Source: an uncultured Chlamydiaceae bacterium (lineage in GTDB: Bacteria > Chlamydiota > Chlamydiia > Chlamydiales > Chlamydiaceae). From it: a stretch of 64,000 bases of DNA. Location: contig CALGBW010000008.1 of the NCBI GenBank assembly GCA_937884635.1, positions 1 to 64,000 on the forward strand, given 5' to 3'. The translations under genes were made by a program, and so were the position numbers. The notes below the pieces were generated by a model, which saw only the letters and a list, made by a program, of their open reading frames with translations, was not told the origin of the DNA and did not search any database. Below, piece by piece: positions 17,793 to 26,739 of this stretch (the stretch's first letter is position 1; each line of letters begins with the position of its first letter).

Positions 17793-19753
17793 TGCGAATC
17801 GAGTAAGTGTTTTTTTGCTTCTTGTAGCAAATCGCGGTATCGAGCTGCTTCATCAAAGCGAAATGCCTCTGCAGCCTGTAACATACGTTTTTCGTATTCT
17901 TGAATCGTTGTTTCTAAATCTTGTTTAGAAAGCTCAGGGAGCTTGGCGAGGGATTTTTTCTTCTCTTGGGGGATAGGATTGGCTAATACAGCTTTGACAA
18001 TAGGCTTAGGGGTGATTTGATGTTTTTGATTATAATCGAGCTGTATTTGTCGGCGCCTTTTTGTTTCTTGTAAGGTTTGTTCAATAGAGTTGGTGATATG
18101 ATCTGCATAAAAAATAACCGATCCTTGCACGTTCCTTGCTGCCCGCCCACAAAATTGAATAAGAGAGGAGGTACTACGTAAGAACCCTTCTTTATCTGCA
18201 TCTAAAATAGCAACCAGTGACACCTCGGGTAGATCAATGCCCTCTCGAAGTAAATTCACTCCAATTAGCACATGAATATGTCCCTGTCTTAAGTCAGCTA
18301 ATATACGAGTTCTTTCTGCTGTTTCTATCCCAGAGTGAAGATAGGCAGCTGCAATATCTAGCTCTATGAGGAAACTAGCAATTTCTTCAGCTAATTTTTT
18401 GGTAATTGAAATAACGAGAATTCTCTCTTCACCAGAAGCCAGGCGTTTACGAATTTCTTCTAACAGATCATCAACTTGTCCTGTTGCAGGGCGGATTTCC
18501 GGTAGGGGATCTGGAATGCCTGTAGGGCGTAGGATTTGTTCTACAACATGCCCTTGGCTTAATTGTAATTCTGTCTCTCCCGGAGTAGCAGAGACATAAA
18601 TCACATGCCGGAAGTATTTTTGTGCTTCTGCATAGGTTAACGGGCGGTTATCAAAAGCAGATGGTAAACGAAACCCATATTCAACAAGAGAACGTTTACG
18701 GGATAGATCCCCATGATACATAGCACGAATCTGAGGTAGCGTTTGGTGGGATTCATCTATGACAAGCAGGAAATCTTCGGGGAAGTAGTCTAATAAACAG
18801 GTTGGAGGTTCTCCTGGAGCTGTTCCTGTAAAATGTCTGGAGTAATTTTCGATGCCTTTGCAAAACCCAATTTCTTTGATCATCTCAATATCATGCACGG
18901 TCCTGTGGAACAAGCGATCTTGTTCAATAGGGCGTCCTTCGAAAAAGGCAAGACGTTCTTCTAGTTCTGCTTGGATAGAACGAACTGCTTGTTCGCGAAT
19001 GCTTTCTGGTGTGACATAGTGAGACCCTGGATATAAAGTAAGAGAGGAAGTTGTGCTCACGGGAATCATCGTAATAGGATCGCTATAGTCGATAGAAACG
19101 AGCGTATCATGGAGAAATTCTAGACGTACGGCCTGTGAATTGTCATAAGCAGGGAAGATATCCACAACACGACCTTGTTCGCGGAAGGTTCCCCTTTGCA
19201 TCACAGGAGAAGCCTGATAATGCATTTTGACTAATGTTGAGATCAACTCTTGCCGGGGGTACTCCTTCCCAACTTCTAGCTCTAGCGTCATGGAAAGGTA
19301 GTGTTCAGGGGAACCAATACCATAGATACAAGAGACAGAGGATACAATCAGGGTATCACGACGCTCGAGAATAGAACGTGTTGCAGACAACCGGAGCTTA
19401 TCAATCTCGTCATTGATCAGTAAGCTTTTTTCAATATATGTATCACTACGAGCTATATAGGCTTCAGGTTGATAGTAATCGTAATAGGAGATGAAGTATT
19501 CAACAGCATTATCAGGAAAGAACTCACGGAATTCTTGATAAAGCTGTGCGGCAAGTGTTTTATTATGGGCTAAGACTAATGTTGGGCGGTTGATTCGTTC
19601 AACTACATTAGCGATAGTGAAAGTCTTCCCAGATCCTGTTGTTCCCAACAGAACCTGGGCAGGGACGCCATCCTTGACTCCTTTTTCTAGCTTTGCAATG
19701 GCATCGGGCTGATCGCCACAGGGAGAAAAAGGAGCCCGGAGAGTGAAATCCAT
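17789..19753 (-). CDS. uvrB: Excinuclease ABC subunit B (UvrB)
   Basis: This is the damage-verifying helicase of nucleotide excision repair, acting between UvrA loading and UvrC cutting. The 654-residue protein has the Walker A motif GTTGSGKT, the beta-hairpin YYDYYQPEAYI that probes DNA, DESHQ, the helicase motif VNLLREGIDLPEVSLVAILDADKEGFLRS (shown by its ends), CGRAARN, and a C-terminal UVR domain (EYEKRMLQAAEAFRFDEAA) that contacts UvrC. Start ATG 19753 gives MDFTLRAPF, the usual N-terminus. It follows trpS by 10 bases, so the two are probably co-transcribed. Confidence 0.96.
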   Translation of the reverse strand: MDFTLRAPFSPCGDQPDAIAKLEKGVKDGVPAQVLLGTTGSGKTFTIANVVERINRPTLVLAHNKTLAAQLYQEFREFFPDNAVEYFISYYDYYQPEAYIARSDTYIEKSLLINDEIDKLRLSATRSILERRDTLIVSSVSCIYGIGSPEHYLSMTLELEVGKEYPRQELISTLVKMHYQASPVMQRGTFREQGRVVDIFPAYDNSQAVRLEFLHDTLVSIDYSDPITMIPVSTTSSLTLYPGSHYVTPESIREQAVRSIQAELEERLAFFEGRPIEQDRLFHRTVHDIEMIKEIGFCKGIENYSRHFTGTAPGEPPTCLLDYFPEDFLLVIDESHQTLPQIRAMYHGDLSRKRSLVEYGFRLPSAFDNRPLTYAEAQKYFRHVIYVSATPGETELQLSQGHVVEQILRPTGIPDPLPEIRPATGQVDDLLEEIRKRLASGEERILVISITKKLAEEIASFLIELDIAAAYLHSGIETAERTRILADLRQGHIHVLIGVNLLREGIDLPEVSLVAILDADKEGFLRSTSSLIQFCGRAARNVQGSVIFYADHITNSIEQTLQETKRRRQIQLDYNQKHQITPKPIVKAVLANPIPQEKKKSLAKLPELSKQDLETTIQEYEKRMLQAAEAFRFDEAARYRDLLQEAKKHLLDSH

Positions 19754-19763
19754 ATACTTCTCA

Positions 19764-20807
19764 TTATTGTTGAGAAGCAAGTAAAGCATGCCATTTGCGG
19801 CTTAAGCCTAAAGCTTCTCGCGTTTCTTCCATGGTTTGTTTGACAATGCTACGCATGCGCTCCGTCCCTTGCTGCAGGGCCTCTTGTAGTAAGAGCGGCT
19901 GTCTAGCTAGTTCTTGACGCTTTTCTTGAAAAGGCTTCAGAAAAGCAATCAGTTCTTCCGCTAGCCTATTCTTCACTTCGATATCTTTAATGCAGCCTTG
20001 GCGGTAGCGTGCTTTAAACTCTTCCACCTCTTCCTTATGGGGGTTAAAGAGATCGTGATAAATAAACAAAGGATTGCCCTCTACGCGTCCTGGAGTTGTC
20101 GCATGAATGCGATTAGGATCTGTATACATCTTACGAACTTTTTCGCGTATCGTTGCTTCATCGTCACTGAGATAAATGGCATTATTAGCAGACTTACTCA
20201 TCTTCCCTTGACCATCAATCCCTACTAAAGAGGTCAGATCCCCTTGCAGGACATCGGGTTCAGGGAAGATCGCCCCATATAAACGGTTAAATTGTCGGGC
20301 TACGTCTCGTGTCAGTTCAATATGGGCTTCATTGTCTTTGCCTACAGGAACTACATCAGCTTTCACACTCAAGATATCCGCACTTTGCAAAATAGGGTAG
20401 CCGATTAACCCATATGAGAGGCTGCTTTCATCAATCGCAGCATTACGAGCCATCTCTTTCAAACTGGGGATGCCCATAACACGGTTAATAGGCAAGAGCA
20501 TAGAAAAAATCAGATGCAGTTCATAAATTTCAGGAATCGCTGACTGCAAATAAATAGTAGATTTCTCAGGGTTAATGCCTGCGCTAAGCCAGTCAGTTAA
20601 GACCTCATAGATATGCTGATCTACACTTAACACCTCTTCCTTACGCATTTTCGTCGTAAGGGTATGTAGATCTGCGATGATGAAAAAGCATTCGTAATTA
20701 GGATTATCCTGCAGAGCAAGACGATTTTTGATAGATCCTACCCAGTGGCCTAGGTGTAACTTCCCTGTAGGTCGATCACCTGTTAGCACACGCTTTTTTC
20801 TATTCAT
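19764..20807 (-). CDS. trpS: Tryptophanyl-tRNA synthetase
   Basis: This class I synthetase charges tRNA-Trp. The 347-residue protein has the HIGH-type motif in DRPTGKLHLGHWVGS and the KMSKS motif (GKMSKSANNAI) near residue 205, with DKDNEAHIE-like KDNEAHIELTRD between them. ATG 20807 (MNRKKRVLTG) is the expected start; the reading frame extends upstream without homology. The upstream region (20808-21093) is AT-rich and holds distant complementary arms (aatttggtag near 20959 and ctaccaaat near 21083), but no recognisable attenuator: there is no Trp-rich leader peptide. Confidence 0.95.
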   Translation of the reverse strand: MNRKKRVLTGDRPTGKLHLGHWVGSIKNRLALQDNPNYECFFIIADLHTLTTKMRKEEVLSVDQHIYEVLTDWLSAGINPEKSTIYLQSAIPEIYELHLIFSMLLPINRVMGIPSLKEMARNAAIDESSLSYGLIGYPILQSADILSVKADVVPVGKDNEAHIELTRDVARQFNRLYGAIFPEPDVLQGDLTSLVGIDGQGKMSKSANNAIYLSDDEATIREKVRKMYTDPNRIHATTPGRVEGNPLFIYHDLFNPHKEEVEEFKARYRQGCIKDIEVKNRLAEELIAFLKPFQEKRQELARQPLLLQEALQQGTERMRSIVKQTMEETREALGLSRKWHALLASQQ

Positions 20808-21093
20808 AAATAATAAGCACCCTGATCGTAAATTACCCAACTGCAAGTATGTTGGGAGATAGTTTTATAACATTCTTAGTTATGAAATATTTATTTTTGA
20901 ATACACATAGATAGTAATTGTTCGGAAACAAAACGACAATATTAAAGAAAAAATTGCCAATTTGGTAGGCAAGATAAGCAAATAAAGCTGCTAATGGTTG
21001 AAAAGTGTATACAATCTCAAAAGAAGAAACCCTTTCTTTCAGAGGCCTTATTATGATAAGCCATTCCAAGCAAAAGGGTTGTCTACCAAATAA

Positions 21094-21648
21094 TTAGTTG
21101 ATGGCTTTAACAATCTCATCAAAATGGCGTTGTAAGGAAAGCACATCTTCTTGGATTTCTTGTAGGTTTTTTTCCCCTACAGGATTTTTTTGTGCTTCTA
21201 ATAACCGCGCTAATAAATGACGGATCAAATGGCAGGTATTTTGCACGTCTGTCATGAGCAAGAATTCCTGACCGTCAACGCGAGAAAGGCGGTTTAAGAA
21301 AATGCAGCGATCTTGTTGAGCTAGCATGTCAGAGGTAATAAAATTGATGAACTCTCCTCTCTCATGGATATCTTTCGCTACACGAATAGGAACCATAAAT
21401 TCCGCTATTAATGTCTGAGCAGCTTGTTTTTGATTAGGAGATAAAGTCTGTATCAACTTGCCATTGATCAGCATTTCAAAGAAAAAGTTCGCCATTTCTT
21501 GTTGGCCATTTGCACAATTAAAGACGATATTTTGAAATTCCCGAAATGTTGTGTAGCCAATAGGAGTAGCAAAAATACGTTTCAGATTCCCTTCAAGAAG
21601 AAGAAAGACGTTATCTTCGAGTACTAGGGTTTTTGACTCTGCTGTCAT
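21094..21648 (-). CDS. CT584-type protein, candidate type III needle-tip protein
   Basis: The 184-residue soluble protein matches the chlamydia-specific CT584/Cpn0803 family by sequence character (start MTAESKTLVLEDNVFLLLEG) and by position between trpS and the pGP6-D-like gene. That family forms hexamers and has been proposed, though not proven, to cap the type III needle. There is no signal peptide or membrane helix, and the C-terminal third (LLARLLEAQKNPVGEKNL on) looks alpha-helical. It stands alone, far from the secretion operons in this window. Only its family and context are visible; the function is taken from published proposals. Confidence 0.82.
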   Translation of the reverse strand: MTAESKTLVLEDNVFLLLEGNLKRIFATPIGYTTFREFQNIVFNCANGQQEMANFFFEMLINGKLIQTLSPNQKQAAQTLIAEFMVPIRVAKDIHERGEFINFITSDMLAQQDRCIFLNRLSRVDGQEFLLMTDVQNTCHLIRHLLARLLEAQKNPVGEKNLQEIQEDVLSLQRHFDEIVKAIN

Positions 21649-21688
21649 AAGGAATACCTTTCTGTGTGAGAGAAGATTGCCATGGGGG

Positions 21689-21712
21689 GACGAGTCTACT
21701 CGTCTTCCCGTA
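21689..21712. repeat. GC-rich hairpin between the CT583-type gene and CT584
   Basis: gacgag (about 21699-21704) pairs with ctcgtc around a tcta loop, and flanking g/c runs extend the stem. There is no T-tract on either side, so terminator status is uncertain. The remainder of the 163-base gap shows no other feature. Confidence 0.35.
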
Positions 21713-21811
21713 ATATGAGGCTGATTATCATCGACTATCAGTTTTCGGACAAGAGATTATACGGAAACTCGAATGATCTTTGTTGGACTAAGTCTTGCTT
21801 TTCTCCCATTC

Positions 21812-22564
21812 CTATTGGGCAGTGCCTTTAGGAGTGTTGCGCATTTTAATTTTCTGTAGTTTGAGCAGACACTTTTCTAGAATTTCTAGATCTTCGATAG
21901 GGAGCTCGGAAGTGTTATTTAACAAGCGAATGCCTTTAATTAACAAGGCTAAAGCTTGCTTTGAAGCGGGAGTTTGTCGACGATCAGAAGCTACTAAGGG
22001 GAATTCTTTACGGATAATATCCAACATTTCTACTTTGCTTTCGCCTCGGTAGTTGCGGATGATATCCTCTTTCTTTTCTTGAGGTCCTTGACGTGCAGCC
22101 AGCGTATAAATTGCTTGTCTAGGCATCTTCTCGGCTTCTATTTTCAAAGATTCAGGGAGAAGAGAAAAGAGCTCATAATACATCAAAAAATTATAAGGAG
22201 TTTGCCGGTTCCCGTAAGTCAGTAGCAGCCATGCAGAAAAAGCCCCTTCACGATACTTTTTAAGAAGATCACGGGCTTTTTTAATGCGCTCCCCATGTAA
22301 CAAAACAGCCTGATGATGAATTTGTTTTACCTGTGCAGACAGATGGCTAAGGGTATAAAAATCTTGTTCTGGGACCTGAGCATCTAGAACATAGTTTTCT
22401 AAAAGTTCACGAAGTTTATTCTCTTCTTGGTCAGATAAGCGGACTTGAGAAACGCCAAAAAAAGGGGAGAGCTCTCCTTCCAGTCGTTGACGAGTGAGAG
22501 ACTCCATTTTGTCTCGTGAGTTTTTCTTAAACCGGCTTTCTAATAAAGACTTGAGATTGCTCAT
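21812..22564 (-). CDS. pGP6-D-like protein (CT583 type)
   Basis: The 250-residue, highly charged and mostly helical protein resembles the chlamydial plasmid protein pGP6-D. Its plasmid pairing is also kept: it follows the ParA/pGP5-D-like gene by 30 bases, as on the chlamydial plasmid. Start MSNLKSLLESRFKKNSRDKM; there is no signal peptide or membrane segment. The biochemical role is unknown. Linkage to a ParA-type ATPase suggests a partner or adaptor in partitioning or gene regulation, which is inference only. Confidence 0.8.
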   Translation of the reverse strand: MSNLKSLLESRFKKNSRDKMESLTRQRLEGELSPFFGVSQVRLSDQEENKLRELLENYVLDAQVPEQDFYTLSHLSAQVKQIHHQAVLLHGERIKKARDLLKKYREGAFSAWLLLTYGNRQTPYNFLMYYELFSLLPESLKIEAEKMPRQAIYTLAARQGPQEKKEDIIRNYRGESKVEMLDIIRKEFPLVASDRRQTPASKQALALLIKGIRLLNNTSELPIEDLEILEKCLLKLQKIKMRNTPKGTAQ

Positions 22565-22594
22565 AAGGACCTCTTTGACAAGATAGAGAGCGTA

Positions 22595-23362
22595 TCAAAT
22601 TTCTCTTAACAAACCTAAAAGTTCTTTTGTTAAATTGAGATAATCTTCAGACGCCCGTCCAGATGGTGCTGTAGAAAAGACAGGCTTACCATGAATCGCA
22701 GCCTCGGAAATAGTAATGTCGCGACGAATCTTTGTATTCAGAAGCTTGCCAGGGAAGGTTTTTTGGATCAGCTCTGTGAAAGCCTGATTGTTTTTCCCGC
22801 GGTAATTCCAAAAGGAAAGGGCAACACCCAGTACATTCAGAGGATGGCGTGAGGAGATCCCTTGAATGAAAGTAGCCAAACGCTCAAGTCCTTTTACGCT
22901 GTAAAATTCTGGGGTTGCGCAGATTAGAGCGTACTGTGCTGCGATCAGAGCGGATTCTGTTAACCAACACAACGATGGTGGTGTGTCAATAATTACAAAA
23001 TCATACTCATGCTCGATTCCTTGCAAAATATGTTTGAGTCTTTCATGAGAATAGCGATCAGCGGCTAAACTGCCTGACACCTCCACACGCTCCAACCATG
23101 TATCAGCAGGGATTAAGTCTAATCCCGAGTCTAAAATAGGGCGAATAACCTCACGAATATCTTTCCCGCCTTGCAAAACAACAGCTAAGCTATCATAACT
23201 ATCTGGATCCAAGCCTAGTCCAGAAGTTAAATTCGCTTGTGCATCAAAATCGATTAATAATACCCGAGCTTGGTGATACTGTGCTAACGCTGCGCCTAAA
23301 TGTAAGGTAGTAGAGGTTTTGGCTGTGCCCCCTTTAAAACTATTTACAACGATGGTTTTCAT
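22595..23362 (-). CDS. parA: ParA/Soj family ATPase (CT582 type, pGP5-D-like)
   Basis: The 255-residue protein has the deviant Walker A motif KGGTAKTST (residues 10-18), DFDAQANLTSGLG (switch I/Walker A') and VIIDTPPSL (Walker B), which define ParA ATPases. These form ATP-dependent dimers on DNA and position chromosomes, plasmids or protein complexes. It is the chromosomal relative of plasmid pGP5-D. No ParB gene is adjacent; the neighbour is the pGP6-D-like gene. A candidate promoter lies at 23413-23441. Confidence 0.88.
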   Translation of the reverse strand: MKTIVVNSFKGGTAKTSTTLHLGAALAQYHQARVLLIDFDAQANLTSGLGLDPDSYDSLAVVLQGGKDIREVIRPILDSGLDLIPADTWLERVEVSGSLAADRYSHERLKHILQGIEHEYDFVIIDTPPSLCWLTESALIAAQYALICATPEFYSVKGLERLATFIQGISSRHPLNVLGVALSFWNYRGKNNQAFTELIQKTFPGKLLNTKIRRDITISEAAIHGKPVFSTAPSGRASEDYLNLTKELLGLLREI

Positions 23363-23412
23363 GATGACAAGCGGTATTTCGATTGCTCGATCAACGCTCT
23401 GGGACTCCTTTA

Positions 23413-23441
23413 TGTATAATAGAAGATTGGAAATTACATAA
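23413..23441 (-). promoter_or_regulatory. Candidate promoter for the parA operon
   Basis: On the minus strand TTATGT (23436-23441) and TATACA (23413-23418) are 17 bases apart, about 50 bases before the parA ATG. The region is bracketed by a 9-bp inverted repeat, aatagaaga (23418-23426) and tcttctatt (23464-23472), which could be an operator. Confidence 0.4.
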
Positions 23442-23604
23442 GACTACCAAATGATAGCGGAAGTCTTCTATTGCTTCATTGTGGCGAGTTCTTCTTAATG
23501 TGCAAGTATTATTGCAGTGAGACAAAAAGCCATGTATCGTCCTGTCAGACGCGCTTTGATGTTAGAAGAATGTGTAAATATTGAAAATATGAAAAATAAG
23601 GGAA

Positions 23605-23626
23605 CCGTGTAGGTTTCCCTACACGG
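23605..23626 (-). terminator. Terminator hairpin downstream of thrS
   Basis: ccgtgtagg (23605-23613) pairs perfectly with cctacacgg (23618-23626) around a 4-base loop. It lies 9 bases beyond the thrS stop (23635). On the minus strand it is followed by TTCCCTTATTTTTC, a moderately T-rich tail. The rest of 23363-23634 holds the parA promoter region and a short plus-strand frame treated as a finding. Confidence 0.75.
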
Positions 23627-23634
23627 CAAAAGTG

Positions 23635-25542
23635 CTACAGAAGAGAGGCTAAACTCAATGAGTTTTTCTCTTCCAAAATTTTGTTCAAGAAGCTTTCTAG
23701 AGAGAGGCCGCTTATTACGCGATTATCTCGAGAACGTACAGACAAGGAACCTTCTTCTATCTCACGATCCCCAAGCGTAATCATGTAGTTCACTTGCATG
23801 TTTTGCGCATTGCGGATTTTCTTGCTGACAGATTCGCTAGAACTATCAACCGAGACAATTAGGCCTTGTTCCATAAAGAGACGCTCTAATTCTCGAGCGC
23901 GAGGCTCATGGCGATCAGCTACCGTAATGATACGGATTTGTTCAGGGCTCAACCATAGAGGGAATTTACCTTTGAAATGCTCAATTAAAATTCCCAAGAA
24001 TCGTTCGATAGACCCGAACAAAGCTCTATGTAACATAATTGGTACACTTTTCTCACCTTGTGCATTGGTGTACTCCAATTGGAAGCGTTCCGGTAGGAAC
24101 ATATCCAATTGTACCGTACCACATTGCCAAGTCCGATTGATGGCATCCTTAACGTGGATATCAATCTTAGGACCGTAAAAAGCTCCTTCTCCTGGGCTTA
24201 CAACAAAGTGAGCACCCGAGTTAATCAAAGCTCTTTCTAAAGCCTGCGTTGCTAAATCCCAAAGCTCATCACTACCAATGGTTCCTGATTCAGGGCGTGT
24301 GGAGAGCTCTAAGTGATAGGACAACCCAAACGTGCCATAGAGCTCGGAAACGAGTCTAAGAATATTTAGGATCTCCTCTTCTATTTGCTCAGGAGTTAGA
24401 AATACGTGCGCATCATCCTGGTGGAACGTACGTACGCGCATAAGCCCAGATAAAGCTCCTGAGACTTCATGACGGTGTACGTGACCAAGTTCTGCAATAC
24501 GTAAAGGAAACTCCTTATAGCTATGCAGGTGGGTTTTGTAATACAGCATGCATCCGGGACAGTTCATTGGTTTGATCGCATAGTCCTCATCTTCAAGCTG
24601 TAAGGTGTACATATTTTCTTTGTAGTTTTCCCAGTGTCCTGAGATTTCCCAAAGGCGACGGTGCATGAGTTGGGGTGTTTGGATTTGTTGGTAACCTGAA
24701 AGAAGGTGCAAACGTTTCCAATAATCCAACAAGGCATTCCAAATCACCATACCTCTAGGATGGAAGAAAGGCATCCCTGCAGAACAATCTTGCTGAGAAA
24801 ACAGATCTAACTTCGCGCCTAAAACTCGATGGTCCCTTTGTTTTGCTTCTTCCAAGAAGTTCAGGTAGTCCTGTAGTTCTTGGTTTGTTGGGAAGGAAAT
24901 TCCGTAAATACGGACTAAAGATTCCCGGTTAGGGTCTCCTCTCCAGTAAGCAGCGGATGTTTTCAGCACTTTAAATGCTTTTACAGGAGCTACAGACGGT
25001 AAGTGAGGGCCGCGGCAAAGGTCAATGAACTCTCCTTGGCGGTAGGCGGAAATCACCCCGTCTTCTGGCATCTCGCGAATGAGCTCAACTTTAAAAGCAT
25101 TGTCTGCGAAGTAATCCAAAGCTTCTTGCTTCGAAGCGAACTCACTGCGCGATACTTGGTGTTGCTCTTTTACGATCTGTGCAACCATATCTTCAATCGC
25201 TTGAAAATCATCAGCTGTGATAGCTAAGTCTGCAAAATCGTAATAGAAACCCTGCTCAATAACTGGACCAATTGTAGGCTTTGCATTAGGCCAGAGGCGT
25301 AATACGGCTTGAGCCAACAAGTGAGCGGAAGTATGTAAAAATATTTCTCTACCTTCAGAATCAGAGGAGGAAACAAAGCGAACCACATCACCATCGGTTA
25401 ATTGGGTGCCTAGATCACGCAAGCTGTCATTGATCAGTACCCCAGCAAAGTTAGAAGATTCGTTCATGGTTTTGGCGAAATCTGCTGCTGTAGAACCTTT
25501 TGGTAATTCAAATTTTTTCTCATCACAAATGATGTGGATCAT
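23635..25542 (-). CDS. thrS: Threonyl-tRNA synthetase
   Basis: This class II synthetase charges tRNA-Thr. The 635 residues comprise an N-terminal TGS domain (1-60), the editing domain with HTSAHLLAQAV (about 70-80) and SCRGPHLPS-like LCRGPHL, and the catalytic core. The core carries the zinc-site Cys in MNCPGCML, motif 2 (HRHEVSGALSGLMRVRTF) and motif 3 (MLHRALFGSIERF), followed by the anticodon-binding domain (RIITVADRHEPRA on). Start ATG 25542 follows a strong ribosome site, tggagg. Normal length. It ends in a clear terminator hairpin. Confidence 0.96.
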   Translation of the reverse strand: MIHIICDEKKFELPKGSTAADFAKTMNESSNFAGVLINDSLRDLGTQLTDGDVVRFVSSSDSEGREIFLHTSAHLLAQAVLRLWPNAKPTIGPVIEQGFYYDFADLAITADDFQAIEDMVAQIVKEQHQVSRSEFASKQEALDYFADNAFKVELIREMPEDGVISAYRQGEFIDLCRGPHLPSVAPVKAFKVLKTSAAYWRGDPNRESLVRIYGISFPTNQELQDYLNFLEEAKQRDHRVLGAKLDLFSQQDCSAGMPFFHPRGMVIWNALLDYWKRLHLLSGYQQIQTPQLMHRRLWEISGHWENYKENMYTLQLEDEDYAIKPMNCPGCMLYYKTHLHSYKEFPLRIAELGHVHRHEVSGALSGLMRVRTFHQDDAHVFLTPEQIEEEILNILRLVSELYGTFGLSYHLELSTRPESGTIGSDELWDLATQALERALINSGAHFVVSPGEGAFYGPKIDIHVKDAINRTWQCGTVQLDMFLPERFQLEYTNAQGEKSVPIMLHRALFGSIERFLGILIEHFKGKFPLWLSPEQIRIITVADRHEPRARELERLFMEQGLIVSVDSSSESVSKKIRNAQNMQVNYMITLGDREIEEGSLSVRSRDNRVISGLSLESFLNKILEEKNSLSLASLL

Positions 25543-25765
25543 AGGTCCTCCAAAAATAATTCTGCCTTCGGCAACATCAGTGAGTCAAAAAATTTTTTCT
25601 TCTATGTGACACACAGGCCGATGCTGCTAAAATCATAACATGAAACACACAAATCTGAAACGTATTCCGCATCTAGAAAGAGAAATAAAAAATTTTAACA
25701 TCCAAAGAAAATCCCGCAGAGGAGTATTCTAGTACAGCCAATTCAAGTATCGGGGGATATGACGC

Positions 25766-26665
25766 ATGGCTGTTATCTGGATTTTCATTAATGCTTTTAT
25801 CTGGTCGTCTTCATTTGCTTTAAGCAAATTAGCCATGGACTCGTCTAGTCCCTTATTTGCTACAGGGAGTCGGATGCTCATCGCTGGGGGAGTTTTAGCA
25901 GGGATTGCTTGCATACAGAGAAAATCCCTTGTCCTGTCAAAAAGCGAGTTCTTATCCATTTCTTTGCTATCTTTTGTTGGTTTTTATGTAGCGAATGTTT
26001 GTGAATTCAGAGGTTTATTGCATTTAAGTGCGGCAAAGGCATGTTTCATCTATGGATTATCACCATTTGTTTCTGCCTTTTTCTCTTATGTACAATTGAG
26101 AGAGACTGTCACATCCAAGAAGATTTTAGGGTTAGGCCTGGGGTTAGTGAGCTACATTACATACCTTTCTTTAGGGGGAGGGGAGCCTTTTGGGTGTTGG
26201 CAGATTGGATTACCTGAATTTCTTTTATTATCTGCTACGGCTGCAGGTGCGTATGGTTGGACCTTATTGCGCAAATTAGAGAAACAGTCAGCTTCGCTAT
26301 CTGTGATTGTGATTAATGCGTATGCGATGTTGTTGGCCGGAGGGGCTTCTTTAGTTCATTCGTTCTTTGTAGAACCCTGGAATCCTACGCCAGTTGTAAA
26401 CTGGGGTAGTTTTTTACAGGCGATTCTAGCTATGGTGATCGTATCGAACCTTATTTGCTATAATTTATATGCAAGGTTATTGCGTAAGTTCTCTTCGACA
26501 TTCCTATCGTTCTGTAATTTAGTGATGCCTTTCTTCTCTTCTTTCTATGGATGGTGGTTATTAGGGGAGCCTATATCAGCAAGCTTATGTATTGCTGTTG
26601 CCTGCATGGTAGTGGGATGCCGATTGATCTATCACGAGGAATTCCGACAAGGGTATATTGTTTAG
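25766..26665 (+). CDS. EamA/DMT-family transporter (CT580 type)
   Basis: The 299-residue protein has ten predicted membrane helices in two repeats of five, the drug/metabolite transporter plan. The first repeat starts WIFINAFIWSSSFALSK and the second near LLSATAAGAYGWTLLRKLE. Conserved family feature: glutamate in EFRGLLHLSAAKACFIYGLSP. The substrate cannot be told from sequence; chlamydial relatives of this superfamily carry metabolites, including S-adenosylmethionine in a distinct member. It is divergent from thrS and convergent with copD, sharing the terminator at 26679-26711. Confidence 0.82.
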   Translation: MAVIWIFINAFIWSSSFALSKLAMDSSSPLFATGSRMLIAGGVLAGIACIQRKSLVLSKSEFLSISLLSFVGFYVANVCEFRGLLHLSAAKACFIYGLSPFVSAFFSYVQLRETVTSKKILGLGLGLVSYITYLSLGGGEPFGCWQIGLPEFLLLSATAAGAYGWTLLRKLEKQSASLSVIVINAYAMLLAGGASLVHSFFVEPWNPTPVVNWGSFLQAILAMVIVSNLICYNLYARLLRKFSSTFLSFCNLVMPFFSSFYGWWLLGEPISASLCIAVACMVVGCRLIYHEEFRQGYIV

Positions 26666-26678
26666 GGAACAATAAAAC

Positions 26679-26711
26679 AGGTCTTTTGCCCGTGAGAACA
26701 AAAGACCTTTT
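26679..26711. terminator. Bidirectional terminator between the transporter gene and copD
   Basis: aggtcttttg (26679-26688) pairs perfectly with caaaagacct (26699-26708) around a 10-base loop. A ttt tail follows on the plus strand, and GTTTTATTG follows on the minus strand. It serves both convergent genes. Confidence 0.88.
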
Positions 26712-26739
26712 CTCAAGATTATGGTAATAGAGTCGTTGA

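Noticed and set aside
20808..21093. Trp attenuator or T-box ahead of trpS
   Set aside because: No Trp-rich leader peptide, no terminator/antiterminator pair and no T-box consensus; only distant short complementary arms.
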